Below are positions 1 through 6,958 of a DNA stretch of 9,410 nucleotides, one piece after another. The stretch is from positions 1-9,410 of the forward strand of contig DBEI01000020.1 of assembly GCA_002294445.1 (NCBI GenBank). The letters run 5' to 3'. This DNA is from Patescibacteria group bacterium UBA910. GTDB taxonomy: Bacteria; Patescibacteriota; Minisyncoccia; Phycocordibacterales; DATDWN01. The position numbers and the translations under genes were made by a program. Position 1 is the stretch's first letter; the number at the start of each line of letters is the position of its first letter. Under the pieces are notes generated by a model. It searched no databases. It saw only the letters and a program-made list of their open reading frames with translations, and was not told where the DNA came from.

Positions 1-2054
1 TCAATTTCATCAAACAAAATAACTGAGTATGGTCGGTGACGTACTTGTTCAGTTAGATTCCCTCCCTCTTCGTATCCCACATATCCCGCAGGAGCACCGA
101 TAAGTTTTGACACACTATGCTTTTCCATGAACTCTGACATATCAACACGAATAAGCGCTTTATCATCATCAAACATGAACTCAGCGAGACCTTTAGTAAG
201 CTCTGTCTTACCAACACCGGTCGGACCAAGGAAAAGGAATGAACCGATTGGTCGATTCGGATCTGCAATACCAGCACGTGAGCGCTTAATAGTATCTGCA
301 ACTTTCTGCACCGCTTCACTTTGCCCCACAATACGTCGTTTGAGCACTTCTTCCATACGCACCAACTTATCAGCTTCTTCCTCAAGCATGCGAGACACTG
401 GAATACCTGTCCACTTTGAGACAATCATTGCGATATCATTTTCTGTAATTTCTTCTTTGAGGATTCGACGTGAGCTCTGAAGTTTTTTGAGACGTTTACT
501 TTTTGTTTCAAGCTCTCGCTCTGTAGAAGGAATGAGTCCATAACGAATCTCTGCTGCTTTAGCTAGATCAGCACGAGCTTCTGCACCATCTGCCTCAATA
601 CGCAACTCTTCAAGCTCTTTCTTGAGCTCTTTGATTGCAGACACAGTCTCTTTTTCATTTTTCCATTTGAGTTCAATCTCTCCTGTTTTTTCTTTGAGAT
701 CAGCAAGTTCTTGCTCAATCTCTTTCACGCGAGATTTTGATTTTTGATCAGTCTCTTTTTTAAGTGCTTCTCGTTCGATTTCTAATTTAATTGTTTTTGA
801 ATGTGCATCTTGGAGTACCGGTGGCATATTTTCAAGTGCAATCTTAAGGTATGATGCAGACTCATCAATGAGATCCACTGCTTTATCAGGTAAGAATCGA
901 TCGGTAATATATCGAGACGAAAGATTCACTGAAGCTACGATCGCTTCATCAGTAATACGTACTCCATGATAGAGCTCATATTTTTCTTTGAGACCTCGCA
1001 TAATCGTAATTGCATCTTCGATAGAAGGTTCATTTACATGTACCGGCTGGAAGCGACGAGTGAGCGCTGGATCCTTTTCAATATGTTTTTGATATTCACG
1101 GAGAGTTGTTGCACCGATTGCTCGAAGTTCACCACGCGCAAGCGCTGGCTTAAGCATATTTGACGCATCCATCGAACCTTCTGCGGCACCAGCACCTACC
1201 AACGTATGAATCTCGTCAATAAAAAGAATAATTTTTCCGTCTGACTTTTCAATTTCTTTCAAAATATTTTTAAGTCGCTCTTCAAACTCTCCTCGATACT
1301 TTGTCCCTGCAATCAACAAACCAAGATCAAGTGACACAAGCTCTTTATCTTTCAAAGATTCAGGCACATCACCTTGTACCATACGTACCGCCAAACCTTC
1401 AGCGATTGCAGTTTTCCCTACACCAGCTTCACCAATGAGAATTGGATTATTTTTTGTACGACGAGAAAGTATCTGAATAATACGTGAAATCTCTTCGTCG
1501 CGACCAATAACTGGATCAAGCTTATTCGCCTGCGCGAGCTTAGTGAGACTACGTGTATATTTTGTGAGTGATTTAAATTTTTTCTGAACAGGCGCATCAT
1601 CTTCATTTCCAGACCGGACTTCTTCGAGTACTTCAAGTACCTGACCCTTAGAAAGTTTAAATTTTATAAGCAAGTCGCGTGCTGGACCCGCTACTTCAAG
1701 CGCCGCGATAAAAAGATGCTCCGTTGAAACAAATTCATCTTTGAGTTCTACCGCCACTTTAGCTGAATGTTCGATCAATGATGCAAGCTCTGGAGTGAGA
1801 TACACCTGATATGAAGGTGACATTGTCTGACCACCGTCAACACCTTCAATTGCTTCGATAAGAGAATCAGTCAAAAGAATAGTGTCCACATCGAGCCTAT
1901 CGAGTACGGAAGAAACCACACTCTCTTCTTGCAAAATAAGTGCAGTGAGAAGATGAAGTGGATTTACATGATTTTGCCCACGTTCAATAGCAAGCTCATG
2001 GGCTTTTCGTATCGCTTCTTTTGCTTTTGTAGTGAAATGATTGAATGGTGGCAT
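1..2054 (-). CDS. clpB: ATP-dependent chaperone ClpB (Hsp100 disaggregase), partial, C-terminus beyond the left edge
   Basis: ClpB is a cytosolic hexameric AAA+ unfoldase that pulls proteins out of aggregates, in other bacteria together with DnaK. Read from ATG at 2054-2052, 684 codons stay open to the edge. In order there are: an N-terminal Clp repeat domain (about 1-150); AAA-1 with Walker A GEAGVGKT (208-215), Walker B ILFIDE (D280, E281), pore tyrosine Y253 and arginine fingers R333/R334; a long coiled-coil middle domain (about 405-530); and AAA-2 with Walker A GPTGVGKT (610-617), pore motif GYVG (657-660) and Walker B VILFDE at the window edge. The full-length middle domain separates ClpB from ClpA and ClpC. 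By comparison with ClpB proteins of about 860 residues, some 170-180 residues are missing. The start is supported by homology and by an in-frame TAA six codons upstream. No Shine-Dalgarno lies at usual spacing. All visible catalytic motifs are intact, so the protein should be active. Confidence 0.96.
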   Translation of the reverse strand, partial: MPPFNHFTTKAKEAIRKAHELAIERGQNHVNPLHLLTALILQEESVVSSVLDRLDVDTILLTDSLIEAIEGVDGGQTMSPSYQVYLTPELASLIEHSAKVAVELKDEFVSTEHLFIAALEVAGPARDLLIKFKLSKGQVLEVLEEVRSGNEDDAPVQKKFKSLTKYTRSLTKLAQANKLDPVIGRDEEISRIIQILSRRTKNNPILIGEAGVGKTAIAEGLAVRMVQGDVPESLKDKELVSLDLGLLIAGTKYRGEFEERLKNILKEIEKSDGKIILFIDEIHTLVGAGAAEGSMDASNMLKPALARGELRAIGATTLREYQKHIEKDPALTRRFQPVHVNEPSIEDAITIMRGLKEKYELYHGVRITDEAIVASVNLSSRYITDRFLPDKAVDLIDESASYLKIALENMPPVLQDAHSKTIKLEIEREALKKETDQKSKSRVKEIEQELADLKEKTGEIELKWKNEKETVSAIKELKKELEELRIEADGAEARADLAKAAEIRYGLIPSTERELETKSKRLKKLQSSRRILKEEITENDIAMIVSKWTGIPVSRMLEEEADKLVRMEEVLKRRIVGQSEAVQKVADTIKRSRAGIADPNRPIGSFLFLGPTGVGKTELTKGLAEFMFDDDKALIRVDMSEFMEKHSVSKLIGAPAGYVGYEEGGNLTEQVRHRPYSVILFDEI

Positions 2055-2076
2055 ATGTTTGATTGTTTACATGTTA

Positions 2077-2105
2077 ACTATATCTCCTTGCTTTCGCATG
2101 GTCAA
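2077..2105 (-). promoter_or_regulatory. sigma70-type promoter of clpB
   Basis: On the minus strand, -35 TTGACC (2105-2100) and -10 TATAGT (2082-2077) are separated by exactly 17 bases. The predicted transcription start is near 2070-2072, leaving a leader of about 16-18 bases before the ATG at 2054. The leader has no Shine-Dalgarno. The AAGGAG seen on this strand lies inside the promoter spacer, so it would not be in the mRNA. No CIRCE heat-shock operator was found here. Confidence 0.65.
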
Positions 2106-2111
2106 GTTTAA

Positions 2112-2335
2112 AATCTAATCAAATTTTAACGAGCATTGCACAGACAATTAGAAAATAGCAGCTGACAGCTGTACTCAACTGAGATGGCGCAACCTGAAGC
2201 ATTGTTTGAGGAGACGTATTCGTCGACGAGTTTGCGAGAAGGTAGCCATCAGAAGCTGATTATTTTCTTAATTGTCGAGCATAACAAAATCGTACCAACG
2301 ATTTATGTGTGCTTGTTAAAATTTCTGATTAGATT
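2112..2335 (+). ncRNA. Candidate structured RNA (nested long inverted repeats), family not recognised
   Basis: The outer stem pairs AATCTAATC (2112-2120) with GATTAGATT (2327-2335). After a 2-base bulge (2325-2326) it continues with 2121-2136 against 2309-2324, 16 pairs including G2131-U2314 and U2136-G2309. Inside, a 7-bp hairpin (2287-2293/2298-2304, loop ACCA) branches from the 3' side. A second stem pairs 2143-2150 with 2269-2276, 2151-2157 with 2261-2267 and 2159-2163 with 2254-2258. Within that, GATGGC (2183-2188) pairs with GCCATC (2245-2250), and GACG/CGTC (2213-2216/2221-2224) can form a tip. The wobble pairs are valid only in plus-strand RNA; on the minus strand they become A-C mismatches, so plus is favoured. 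T5 at 2339-2343 follows the 3' arm. The best plus-strand promoter found is weak: TTGCTT 2088-2093, 15 bases, TAAAAT 2109-2114. The right arm overlaps the stop codon of the HtrA-like gene. A MITE-like DNA element is the main alternative. Confidence 0.55.
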
Positions 2336-3165
2336 GAATTTTTCGGAGCCTCAAGGAGTAATGCTTCCCTTTTTACGAGCGCCGCTGGAATATATATTTT
2401 TGACGATGGAAAAGCTGAAATAGACAGACCAATAAGCTCACCTGACAGAGAAAAGACTGGTCCACCATACACAATATCCACTGGAGAGACATCAGATGTA
2501 AATGATGAAATATATTTAGTGCCAGCAACTGGATCAAGATCTTTTGCAGAAAGAGCAGTGACTCGTCCCACCGAGATAGCATTGGTAGTGTTTCCCCCTA
2601 TAACAACCATACTTTGTCCGAGTTTTGGATCATTAGTTGCAAACGCAACTGAAGAAAACGTATATGGATTTGTCGGCTTAGCCTTAAAGAAACCAATCTC
2701 TGAACGCTTATCTGCAACTACCGCTACAAGTGGAATCTCTGTACCGTCAGACATGATCGCACTGTACTGCATTGCCTCTGAAATTACTTTTTTATCAGTA
2801 GCAATAATTCCCTCTTTTGACACCACCACCCCAAGACCGTACAGATTATCAACTCCAAGAGAAGAGTTCTTTTCTCGAATACGAACAGTGGCTTTTGAAT
2901 TTTTTTCAATCGCACCGATCACCTGATCCTCTTCTTTTACTACCACTGTTTGAATTTCTTTTTCTTTCGTTGATCCGCCACTGACGATAGTTTGCACTGG
3001 ACCCACTGATTCTATAGTCCGCTCCACAACACGATTGATAGTATTGGTCACTTCCACAGGTGCTTCCATTAACAAAGAAACGGTCATAATACCTGTGGCA
3101 ATCGAAGTAACAAAAGAGATTAAGAGAACAAGGAGAATAAGTTGATTTTTATTGAGATCTTCCAT
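2329..3165 (-). CDS. Membrane-anchored HtrA/trypsin-fold protein with all catalytic residues replaced (pseudoprotease)
   Basis: This 278-residue protein has a short charged N-terminus and one hydrophobic segment (about 8-33), with no signal peptidase site evident, so it is probably anchored with the rest outside. A linker (about 35-85) leads to a trypsin-like domain (about 86-260). Its landmarks align with HtrA/DegP. GLGVVVSKEGIIATDKKV (110-127) matches the His block, with the catalytic His replaced by K126. VADKRSEIGFFKAK (150-163) matches the Asp block, with Asp replaced by E156. VDIVYGGPVFSLSGELIG (229-246) matches the GNSGGP block, with Ser replaced by Y233 while the following GGP is kept. 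No PDZ domain follows. The fold looks well preserved and the frame is intact, so this is more likely a selected binding or scaffold protein than a decaying protease. It has its own promoter and starts 25 bases after the desulfurase stop. ATG 3165-3163 is chosen because it fits the -10 box and begins the anchor. The substrate or partner is unknown. Confidence 0.8.
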   Translation of the reverse strand: MEDLNKNQLILLVLLISFVTSIATGIMTVSLLMEAPVEVTNTINRVVERTIESVGPVQTIVSGGSTKEKEIQTVVVKEEDQVIGAIEKNSKATVRIREKNSSLGVDNLYGLGVVVSKEGIIATDKKVISEAMQYSAIMSDGTEIPLVAVVADKRSEIGFFKAKPTNPYTFSSVAFATNDPKLGQSMVVIGGNTTNAISVGRVTALSAKDLDPVAGTKYISSFTSDVSPVDIVYGGPVFSLSGELIGLSISAFPSSKIYIPAALVKREALLLEAPKNSI

Positions 3166-3172
3166 GTACCTA

Positions 3173-3202
3173 AGTATACCAACAACCCTATCAACGTGTC
3201 AC
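3173..3202 (-). promoter_or_regulatory. Promoter of the HtrA-like gene, implying a leaderless mRNA
   Basis: On the minus strand, -35 GTGACA (3202-3197), an 18-base spacer and -10 TATACT (3178-3173) each match five of six consensus bases. Only 7 bases separate the -10 box from ATG (3165), so transcription should begin at or next to the start codon. The -35 box lies inside the last codons and stop of the cysteine desulfurase. Confidence 0.6.
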
Positions 3203-4393
3203 CTGGATAACTGCCTTCCTTAACGCTTGCACAGCAACATCGATATCTTTTTGTGTTGTGTGTATCCCTAACGTAAATCGAATACTTGAACCTTTACACT
3301 CAGGCTTCAGCGCTTCAACTACATAAGATGTAGAATCCTCTTTAAGAGTTCGACATGATGATGAATACGATACGCACACACCATATGTATCGAGGGCAAC
3401 AGTTAAATGTTCCGCATCGACCCCAGGAAAACACACACTGAGATTATTTGGCGCACGATGTTTCAAAGATCCATTTACCGAAGCTTCAGGAAAATGTTTC
3501 TGAATCTGACTCCATAAATTATCTCGAAGTAGTTGCACCTTTTCAGATGATTCATTTTTCTCTTTTTTTGCAAGCTCGAGTGCTTTTGCCAGACCAAGAC
3601 ATGCGCCCACATGCTCAGTACCTGATCGTAAACCACCTTCTTGTCCTCCACCCCACATAACAGGAGAAATCTGCGTACCGCCTTTTACATACAAACACCC
3701 TACGCTCCGAGGACCACCGATTTTTATTCCATCCAAAGAAAGCAGATCGACACCAAGTGTAGAAACATCTAATCCATACCACAACGGAGCCTGACATGCA
3801 TCAGTATGAAAGAGCACATGGAACCCATCTTCTTTATTTTTGCGTTTAATGGCTTGTGCGATTTCTTTAATAGGTTGCACAACACCAATCTCATTGTTTA
3901 CAAACATTACTGATACAAGCACTGTAGTTGCTTTCAACACATCTACAACTTGATCTACAGCAATCAACCCATCTTCTCTCGGTGACAACAATGTCACTTC
4001 ACCACCACGTCGTTCTATTTCGTTGAGTACTTCTCTCACTGCAGGATGCTCGGTGACAACAGATACCACATGAGGACGCGGATTACCTCTTTCCCGAGCC
4101 TTTTCAAACACGCCTAAAAGAGCAATGTTGTTTGCTTCTGTTCCTCCACTCGTAAACACGATCTGGTTTGCAGTTGTGTTCAACGAACGAGCAATACTTT
4201 TATGCGCATCCACCAAAAGTGCTTTTGCATCACGAGCTTCCTCATACAAGGCGCTTGGATTTGCAAATGATTCATCCGCAGAGACACGAAGCACCTCTCG
4301 TACCTCGGGCCGAATCGGAGTCGAGGAAGCATAGTCGAGAAATACACGTTTTGTGGTTTTTTTGTTGAATATTAAAAAATCAAATATACCCAT
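3191..4393 (-). CDS. Cysteine desulfurase, IscS/NifS family (class V aminotransferase fold)
   Basis: This PLP enzyme converts L-cysteine to L-alanine and leaves a persulfide that feeds Fe-S cluster assembly or tRNA thiolation in the cytosol. The 400 residues match the usual family length. Visible landmarks are LDYASSTP (19-26), SGGTEANNIAL (82-92), EHPAV with PLP-stacking H116, NNEIG (166-170), HTDACQAP (196-203) with D198 and Q201, the PLP lysine K224, GGGQEGGLRSGTE (248-260), catalytic C347 in SSSC, and SIRFTLG (370-376). The normal His-Lys pair at the PLP lysine reads Ile-Lys here (I223-K224), which is unusual. A 16-residue N-terminal tail rich in Phe and Ile precedes the conserved start, but no other start codon is available. 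No IscU, SufU or other cluster gene is adjacent. It is divergent from the DUF4446 gene across 53 bases. The exact subgroup (IscS, NifS or SufS-like) is not settled, so no symbol is given. Confidence 0.92.
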   Translation of the reverse strand: MGIFDFLIFNKKTTKRVFLDYASSTPIRPEVREVLRVSADESFANPSALYEEARDAKALLVDAHKSIARSLNTTANQIVFTSGGTEANNIALLGVFEKARERGNPRPHVVSVVTEHPAVREVLNEIERRGGEVTLLSPREDGLIAVDQVVDVLKATTVLVSVMFVNNEIGVVQPIKEIAQAIKRKNKEDGFHVLFHTDACQAPLWYGLDVSTLGVDLLSLDGIKIGGPRSVGCLYVKGGTQISPVMWGGGQEGGLRSGTEHVGACLGLAKALELAKKEKNESSEKVQLLRDNLWSQIQKHFPEASVNGSLKHRAPNNLSVCFPGVDAEHLTVALDTYGVCVSYSSSCRTLKEDSTSYVVEALKPECKGSSIRFTLGIHTTQKDIDVAVQALRKAVIQVTR

Positions 4394-4412
4394 ATATAGA
4401 GCCTATCATTTT

Positions 4413-4440
4413 TTGCAAAATTTAGAAAATACTGTATAAT
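4413..4440 (+). promoter_or_regulatory. Promoter of the DUF4446 gene, implying a leaderless mRNA
   Basis: -35 TTGCAA (4413-4418), a 16-base spacer and a perfect -10 TATAAT (4435-4440). The ATG begins 6 bases after the -10 box, so the transcript should start at the start codon, with no room for a Shine-Dalgarno. A convincing promoter for the divergent desulfurase was not identified in the same 53-base gap. Confidence 0.65.
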
Positions 4441-4446
4441 AACGCA

Positions 4447-4923
4447 ATGCAAATTGACCCAATTCTCCTTACATATATTCTTTTGGGAATTATTGTAATT
4501 TTGATTGGGTGGATCATTCGTCTTGAAGTCAGAATCAACCGATTACTCATCGGAAAAGATTCACGCTCTCTCGAAGATTCAATTGTACACGCAAAAAAAG
4601 ATATCGAGAGTCTGCATACGTTCAAGAAAGATTCTCTCAACTATTTTAATGATGTTGAAAATCGTCTAGCTCGAAGCATTCAGTCTGTTGAGACTATTCG
4701 TTTCAACCCATTTAAAGGTATTGGCGAAGGTGGGAATCAAAGTTTTGCAACATCTTTCATTAGTGAAAATGGTGATGGAGTCGTAGTCTCAAGTCTTTAC
4801 TCACGAGAACGAGTAAGTGTGTTCTCAAAGCCGATCAAAAACTTCCAGAGCACTTTCGATCTTACCGAGGAAGAACTCTCGGTTGTCTCGAAATCACAGA
4901 TAACTCTTAAAAATCGATCTTAA
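4447..4923 (+). CDS. DUF4446 family membrane protein
   Basis: This 158-residue protein has one N-terminal membrane helix (about 6-25), followed at once by Arg/Lys-rich residues (R25, R29, R32), which suggests the C-terminal part lies in the cytoplasm. A charged, probably coiled-coil stretch runs from about 35 to 82. The C-terminal block carries the DUF4446 signature: IRFNPFKGIGEGGNQSFA (84-101), then ENGDGVVVSSLYSRE (107-121) and VFSKPIKN (125-132), ending in an acidic segment. The family occurs in Firmicutes and candidate phyla and has no established function that I know of. The ATG is the first in frame and sits 6 bases behind a consensus -10 box. The gene precedes infB on the same strand but is separated by a 132-base gap with hairpins, so co-transcription is uncertain. 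Confidence 0.85.
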   Translation: MQIDPILLTYILLGIIVILIGWIIRLEVRINRLLIGKDSRSLEDSIVHAKKDIESLHTFKKDSLNYFNDVENRLARSIQSVETIRFNPFKGIGEGGNQSFATSFISENGDGVVVSSLYSRERVSVFSKPIKNFQSTFDLTEEELSVVSKSQITLKNRS

Positions 4924-4942
4924 ACCACTGATTTGGATATTT

Positions 4943-5008
4943 AATCAAAGTTCTAGGCGGACTAGAAATTTGATTGGGGGCGTACTAGCGTACGATAACA
5001 ATCAAATT
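4943..5008 (+). promoter_or_regulatory. Two mutually exclusive hairpins upstream of infB
   Basis: Hairpin A pairs 4943-4956 with 4962-4975 (TTCTAG/CTAGAA plus AATCAAA/TTTGATT, one G-A mismatch, loop GCGGA). Hairpin B pairs AATTTGATTG (4967-4976) with CAATCAAATT (4999-5008), with a 4x4 internal loop, an inner 5-bp stem CGTAC/GTACG (4981-4985/4990-4994) and loop TAGC. Both need 4969-4975, so only one can form at a time. This could be a terminator/attenuator between the DUF4446 gene and infB. There is no clear U-tract after either arm, and a weak promoter candidate for infB (TCGACG 5010-5015, TTAAAT 5033-5038) lies downstream. Confidence 0.45.
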
Positions 5009-5055
5009 ATCGACGTCCAACAAGGAAATTTGTTAAATATACAAATCCCGCCATT

Positions 5056-6537
5056 ATGAAAAACGAAATTAAAATACCGGTTATAGCTATAATGGGTCAC
5101 ATCGATCACGGGAAATCAACGCTTCTTTCCTATATCCGACGCAGCACTCGCCCACTCAATGAAGCTGGTGGAATTACCCAACATATTTCTGCGTACGAAG
5201 TAGAGCATAAAACTGCTGAGGGTGCTATACAAAAAATTACGTTTCTCGATACACCAGGACACGAAGCTTTTTCTGGTATCAGACAACGAGGAGCTCATGT
5301 AGCTGACATTGCTATCTTGGTGGTGTCTGCTGAAGACGGTGTGAAGCCACAAACACTTGAAGCGCTTCGTTCAATCAAAGACTCAAACACCCCTTTCATT
5401 GTTGCGATTACAAAAATAGATAAGCCTGAAGCAAGCATTGATCGTGCAAAACTTTCTCTTGCAGAAAATGAAGTGTATGTTGAAGGATACGGAGGTACAA
5501 TCTCTGCGATTCCCCTTTCAGCTAAAACTGGTGAAGGAGTAAATGACCTTCTTGATATGATCGCCCTCACTGCCGACCTTGAAGCTCGCACATTTGATCC
5601 ATCAAAACATGCGACAGGATATATTCTTGAAAGTAACCTCGATGTGAAGAAAGGTATTAGCGCAACATGTATCATTACCGACGGTACACTCAAGAAAGGT
5701 CTCTATATCGCATCGAGTGGAAGTTATGCACCCCTTCGTATTGTAGAAGACTACACAGGTAAACAAATAGAAACCGCAATTGCAGGACAACCAATCAAAA
5801 TCATTGGATGGGACAGTCTTCCTGTAGTTGGTGACACATTTACTGTATGTCCAGACAAAAAAGAAGCTCTCGAATACATTGAGCACCACAAAAACAAAAA
5901 TACTCACGCAGAGGACGCTTCATATTTTGACGGTAAAGTCCTTCCTTTGGTAGTGAAAGCAGATGCGGGTGGAAGTCTAGAAGCGGTCATCGCCGAAATC
6001 AAAAAGCTCGATAACGATAGAATACGTACAAAGATCATTCATTCTGGTATTGGTACAATTTCGGAAAACGACCTCAAAGTAGCAAGTGGTGGCGAAAAGG
6101 CTTTAGTGATTGGATTTACCACTAAAGTTGATGCTCTTGCAAAAGCTATTGCCGAGCGAAACAATATCGAAATACATACATTCGATATCATTTACAAACT
6201 CTCAGAATGGCTCAAAGAAAAACTCACCGCAGAGACACCTTCGATTGATGTTGAAGAAGTGACAGGTACACTAAAAGTACTTAAGGTGTTTAGTAAAGTA
6301 AAAGACAAACAAATTCTTGGAGGACTTGTAGAAACAGGTAGTATCAAAAATGGATCACAAATAAAGATCATACGCCGAGATGCAGAAATTGGAAATGGTA
6401 AAATCAGAGAACTTCAATCACAAAAGATAAAATCCGACGAAGTATCTTCTGGTAAAGAATGTGGCATGCTTGTCGAAGCAAAAATTGAAATTGCACCCGG
6501 AGACAGACTCCAAACATTTATAATTTCAAAGCAATAA
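5056..6537 (+). CDS. infB: Translation initiation factor IF-2, compact form without the N-terminal extension
   Basis: IF-2 is the GTPase that brings fMet-tRNA to the 30S subunit and promotes subunit joining. The 493-residue protein starts almost directly at the GTPase domain: G1 GHIDHGKS (14-21), G2 GGITQHI (38-44), G3 DTPGH (65-69) with catalytic H69, G4 TKID (119-122) and G5 SAKTGEG (155-161). Domain II follows (about 180-270), then the IF-2 core domain C1 (about 290-395, with KADAGGSLEAV) and the tRNA-binding C2 domain (about 400-490, with RELQSQK and GKECGM). E. coli IF-2 has about 890 residues; here the whole N-terminal region is absent, as in many reduced genomes. G4 has Thr in place of the usual Asn of NKID, and G1 ends in Ser rather than Thr. 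The ATG leaves six residues before the GTPase core and has no Shine-Dalgarno at usual spacing. It is followed one base later by rbfA. Confidence 0.96.
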   Translation: MKNEIKIPVIAIMGHIDHGKSTLLSYIRRSTRPLNEAGGITQHISAYEVEHKTAEGAIQKITFLDTPGHEAFSGIRQRGAHVADIAILVVSAEDGVKPQTLEALRSIKDSNTPFIVAITKIDKPEASIDRAKLSLAENEVYVEGYGGTISAIPLSAKTGEGVNDLLDMIALTADLEARTFDPSKHATGYILESNLDVKKGISATCIITDGTLKKGLYIASSGSYAPLRIVEDYTGKQIETAIAGQPIKIIGWDSLPVVGDTFTVCPDKKEALEYIEHHKNKNTHAEDASYFDGKVLPLVVKADAGGSLEAVIAEIKKLDNDRIRTKIIHSGIGTISENDLKVASGGEKALVIGFTTKVDALAKAIAERNNIEIHTFDIIYKLSEWLKEKLTAETPSIDVEEVTGTLKVLKVFSKVKDKQILGGLVETGSIKNGSQIKIIRRDAEIGNGKIRELQSQKIKSDEVSSGKECGMLVEAKIEIAPGDRLQTFIISKQ

Positions 6538-6538
6538 C

Positions 6539-6865
6539 ATGAGTGAAGTACGAAAACAAAGACTAAAAGATGAATTGAAATCTCTCGGAGCACAGTTTTT
6601 GGAGCTCGGTGGGAATGGATCTTCACTGCTCACTGTGACCGACGTGAGACTTTCTGGTGACCAAAAGCATGCCACGATCCTCTTCACAACCTTCCCTGAA
6701 TCCTTCGAAAAGACAGCTCTCGAATTTGCAAAACGTAAACGCAGTGAATTCAAACAATTTTTAAGAGACAAATCTCGTATCCCTCGAATCCCCCACATTG
6801 ATTTTGAAATTGATTTCGGTGAACGCAACCGTCAGCGAATTGACGAGCTTTCGAATCAAGGCTAA
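6539..6865 (+). CDS. rbfA: Ribosome-binding factor A (30S maturation factor)
   Basis: RbfA is a small KH-fold protein that binds immature 30S subunits near the 5' end of 16S rRNA and helps late maturation. The 108-residue protein is of normal length. It shows the family pattern: an N-terminal helix, LLTVTDVRLSGDQKHATILF (30-49) as the central strand pair, a helix with the AKRKRSEFKQFLRDKS stretch (64-79), and IPRIPHIDFEIDFGERNRQRIDEL (81-104) as the closing strand and helix. Sequence conservation in this family is low, so the call rests on this pattern plus the infB-rbfA order, which is widespread. The ATG lies one base after the infB stop, consistent with translational coupling. No Shine-Dalgarno is seen. 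The TAA at 6863-6865 is followed, in the same frame, by the open stretch leading into the homing endonuclease. Confidence 0.88.
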   Translation: MSEVRKQRLKDELKSLGAQFLELGGNGSSLLTVTDVRLSGDQKHATILFTTFPESFEKTALEFAKRKRSEFKQFLRDKSRIPRIPHIDFEIDFGERNRQRIDELSNQG

Positions 6866-6869
6866 ATAT

Positions 6870-6898
6870 TTGCAGTATATATTATTACCACCTATAAT
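6870..6898 (+). promoter_or_regulatory. Possible promoter of the homing endonuclease gene
   Basis: A perfect -10 TATAAT (6893-6898) lies 17 bases after a poor -35 TTGCAG (6870-6875), just behind the rbfA stop. The expected start near 6905 gives a leader of about 54 bases to ATG 6959, which has GGAG (6948-6951) seven bases upstream. The region is AT-rich, so chance matches are likely. Confidence 0.35.
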
Positions 6899-6958
6899 TA
6901 CACAGTAGGAATAAAACATAAAGTAAATGAAGAATTTTTTGAAAGATGGAGTCATAAC

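Noticed and set aside
2184..2423. Plus-strand ORF of 79 codons
   Set aside because: It overlaps the structured element and the 3' end of the HtrA-like gene, has low-complexity hydrophobic content and has no ribosome site.
2519..2926. Plus-strand ORF of 135 codons antisense to the HtrA-like gene
   Set aside because: It mirrors the codon pattern of the real gene on the other strand and has no start signal.
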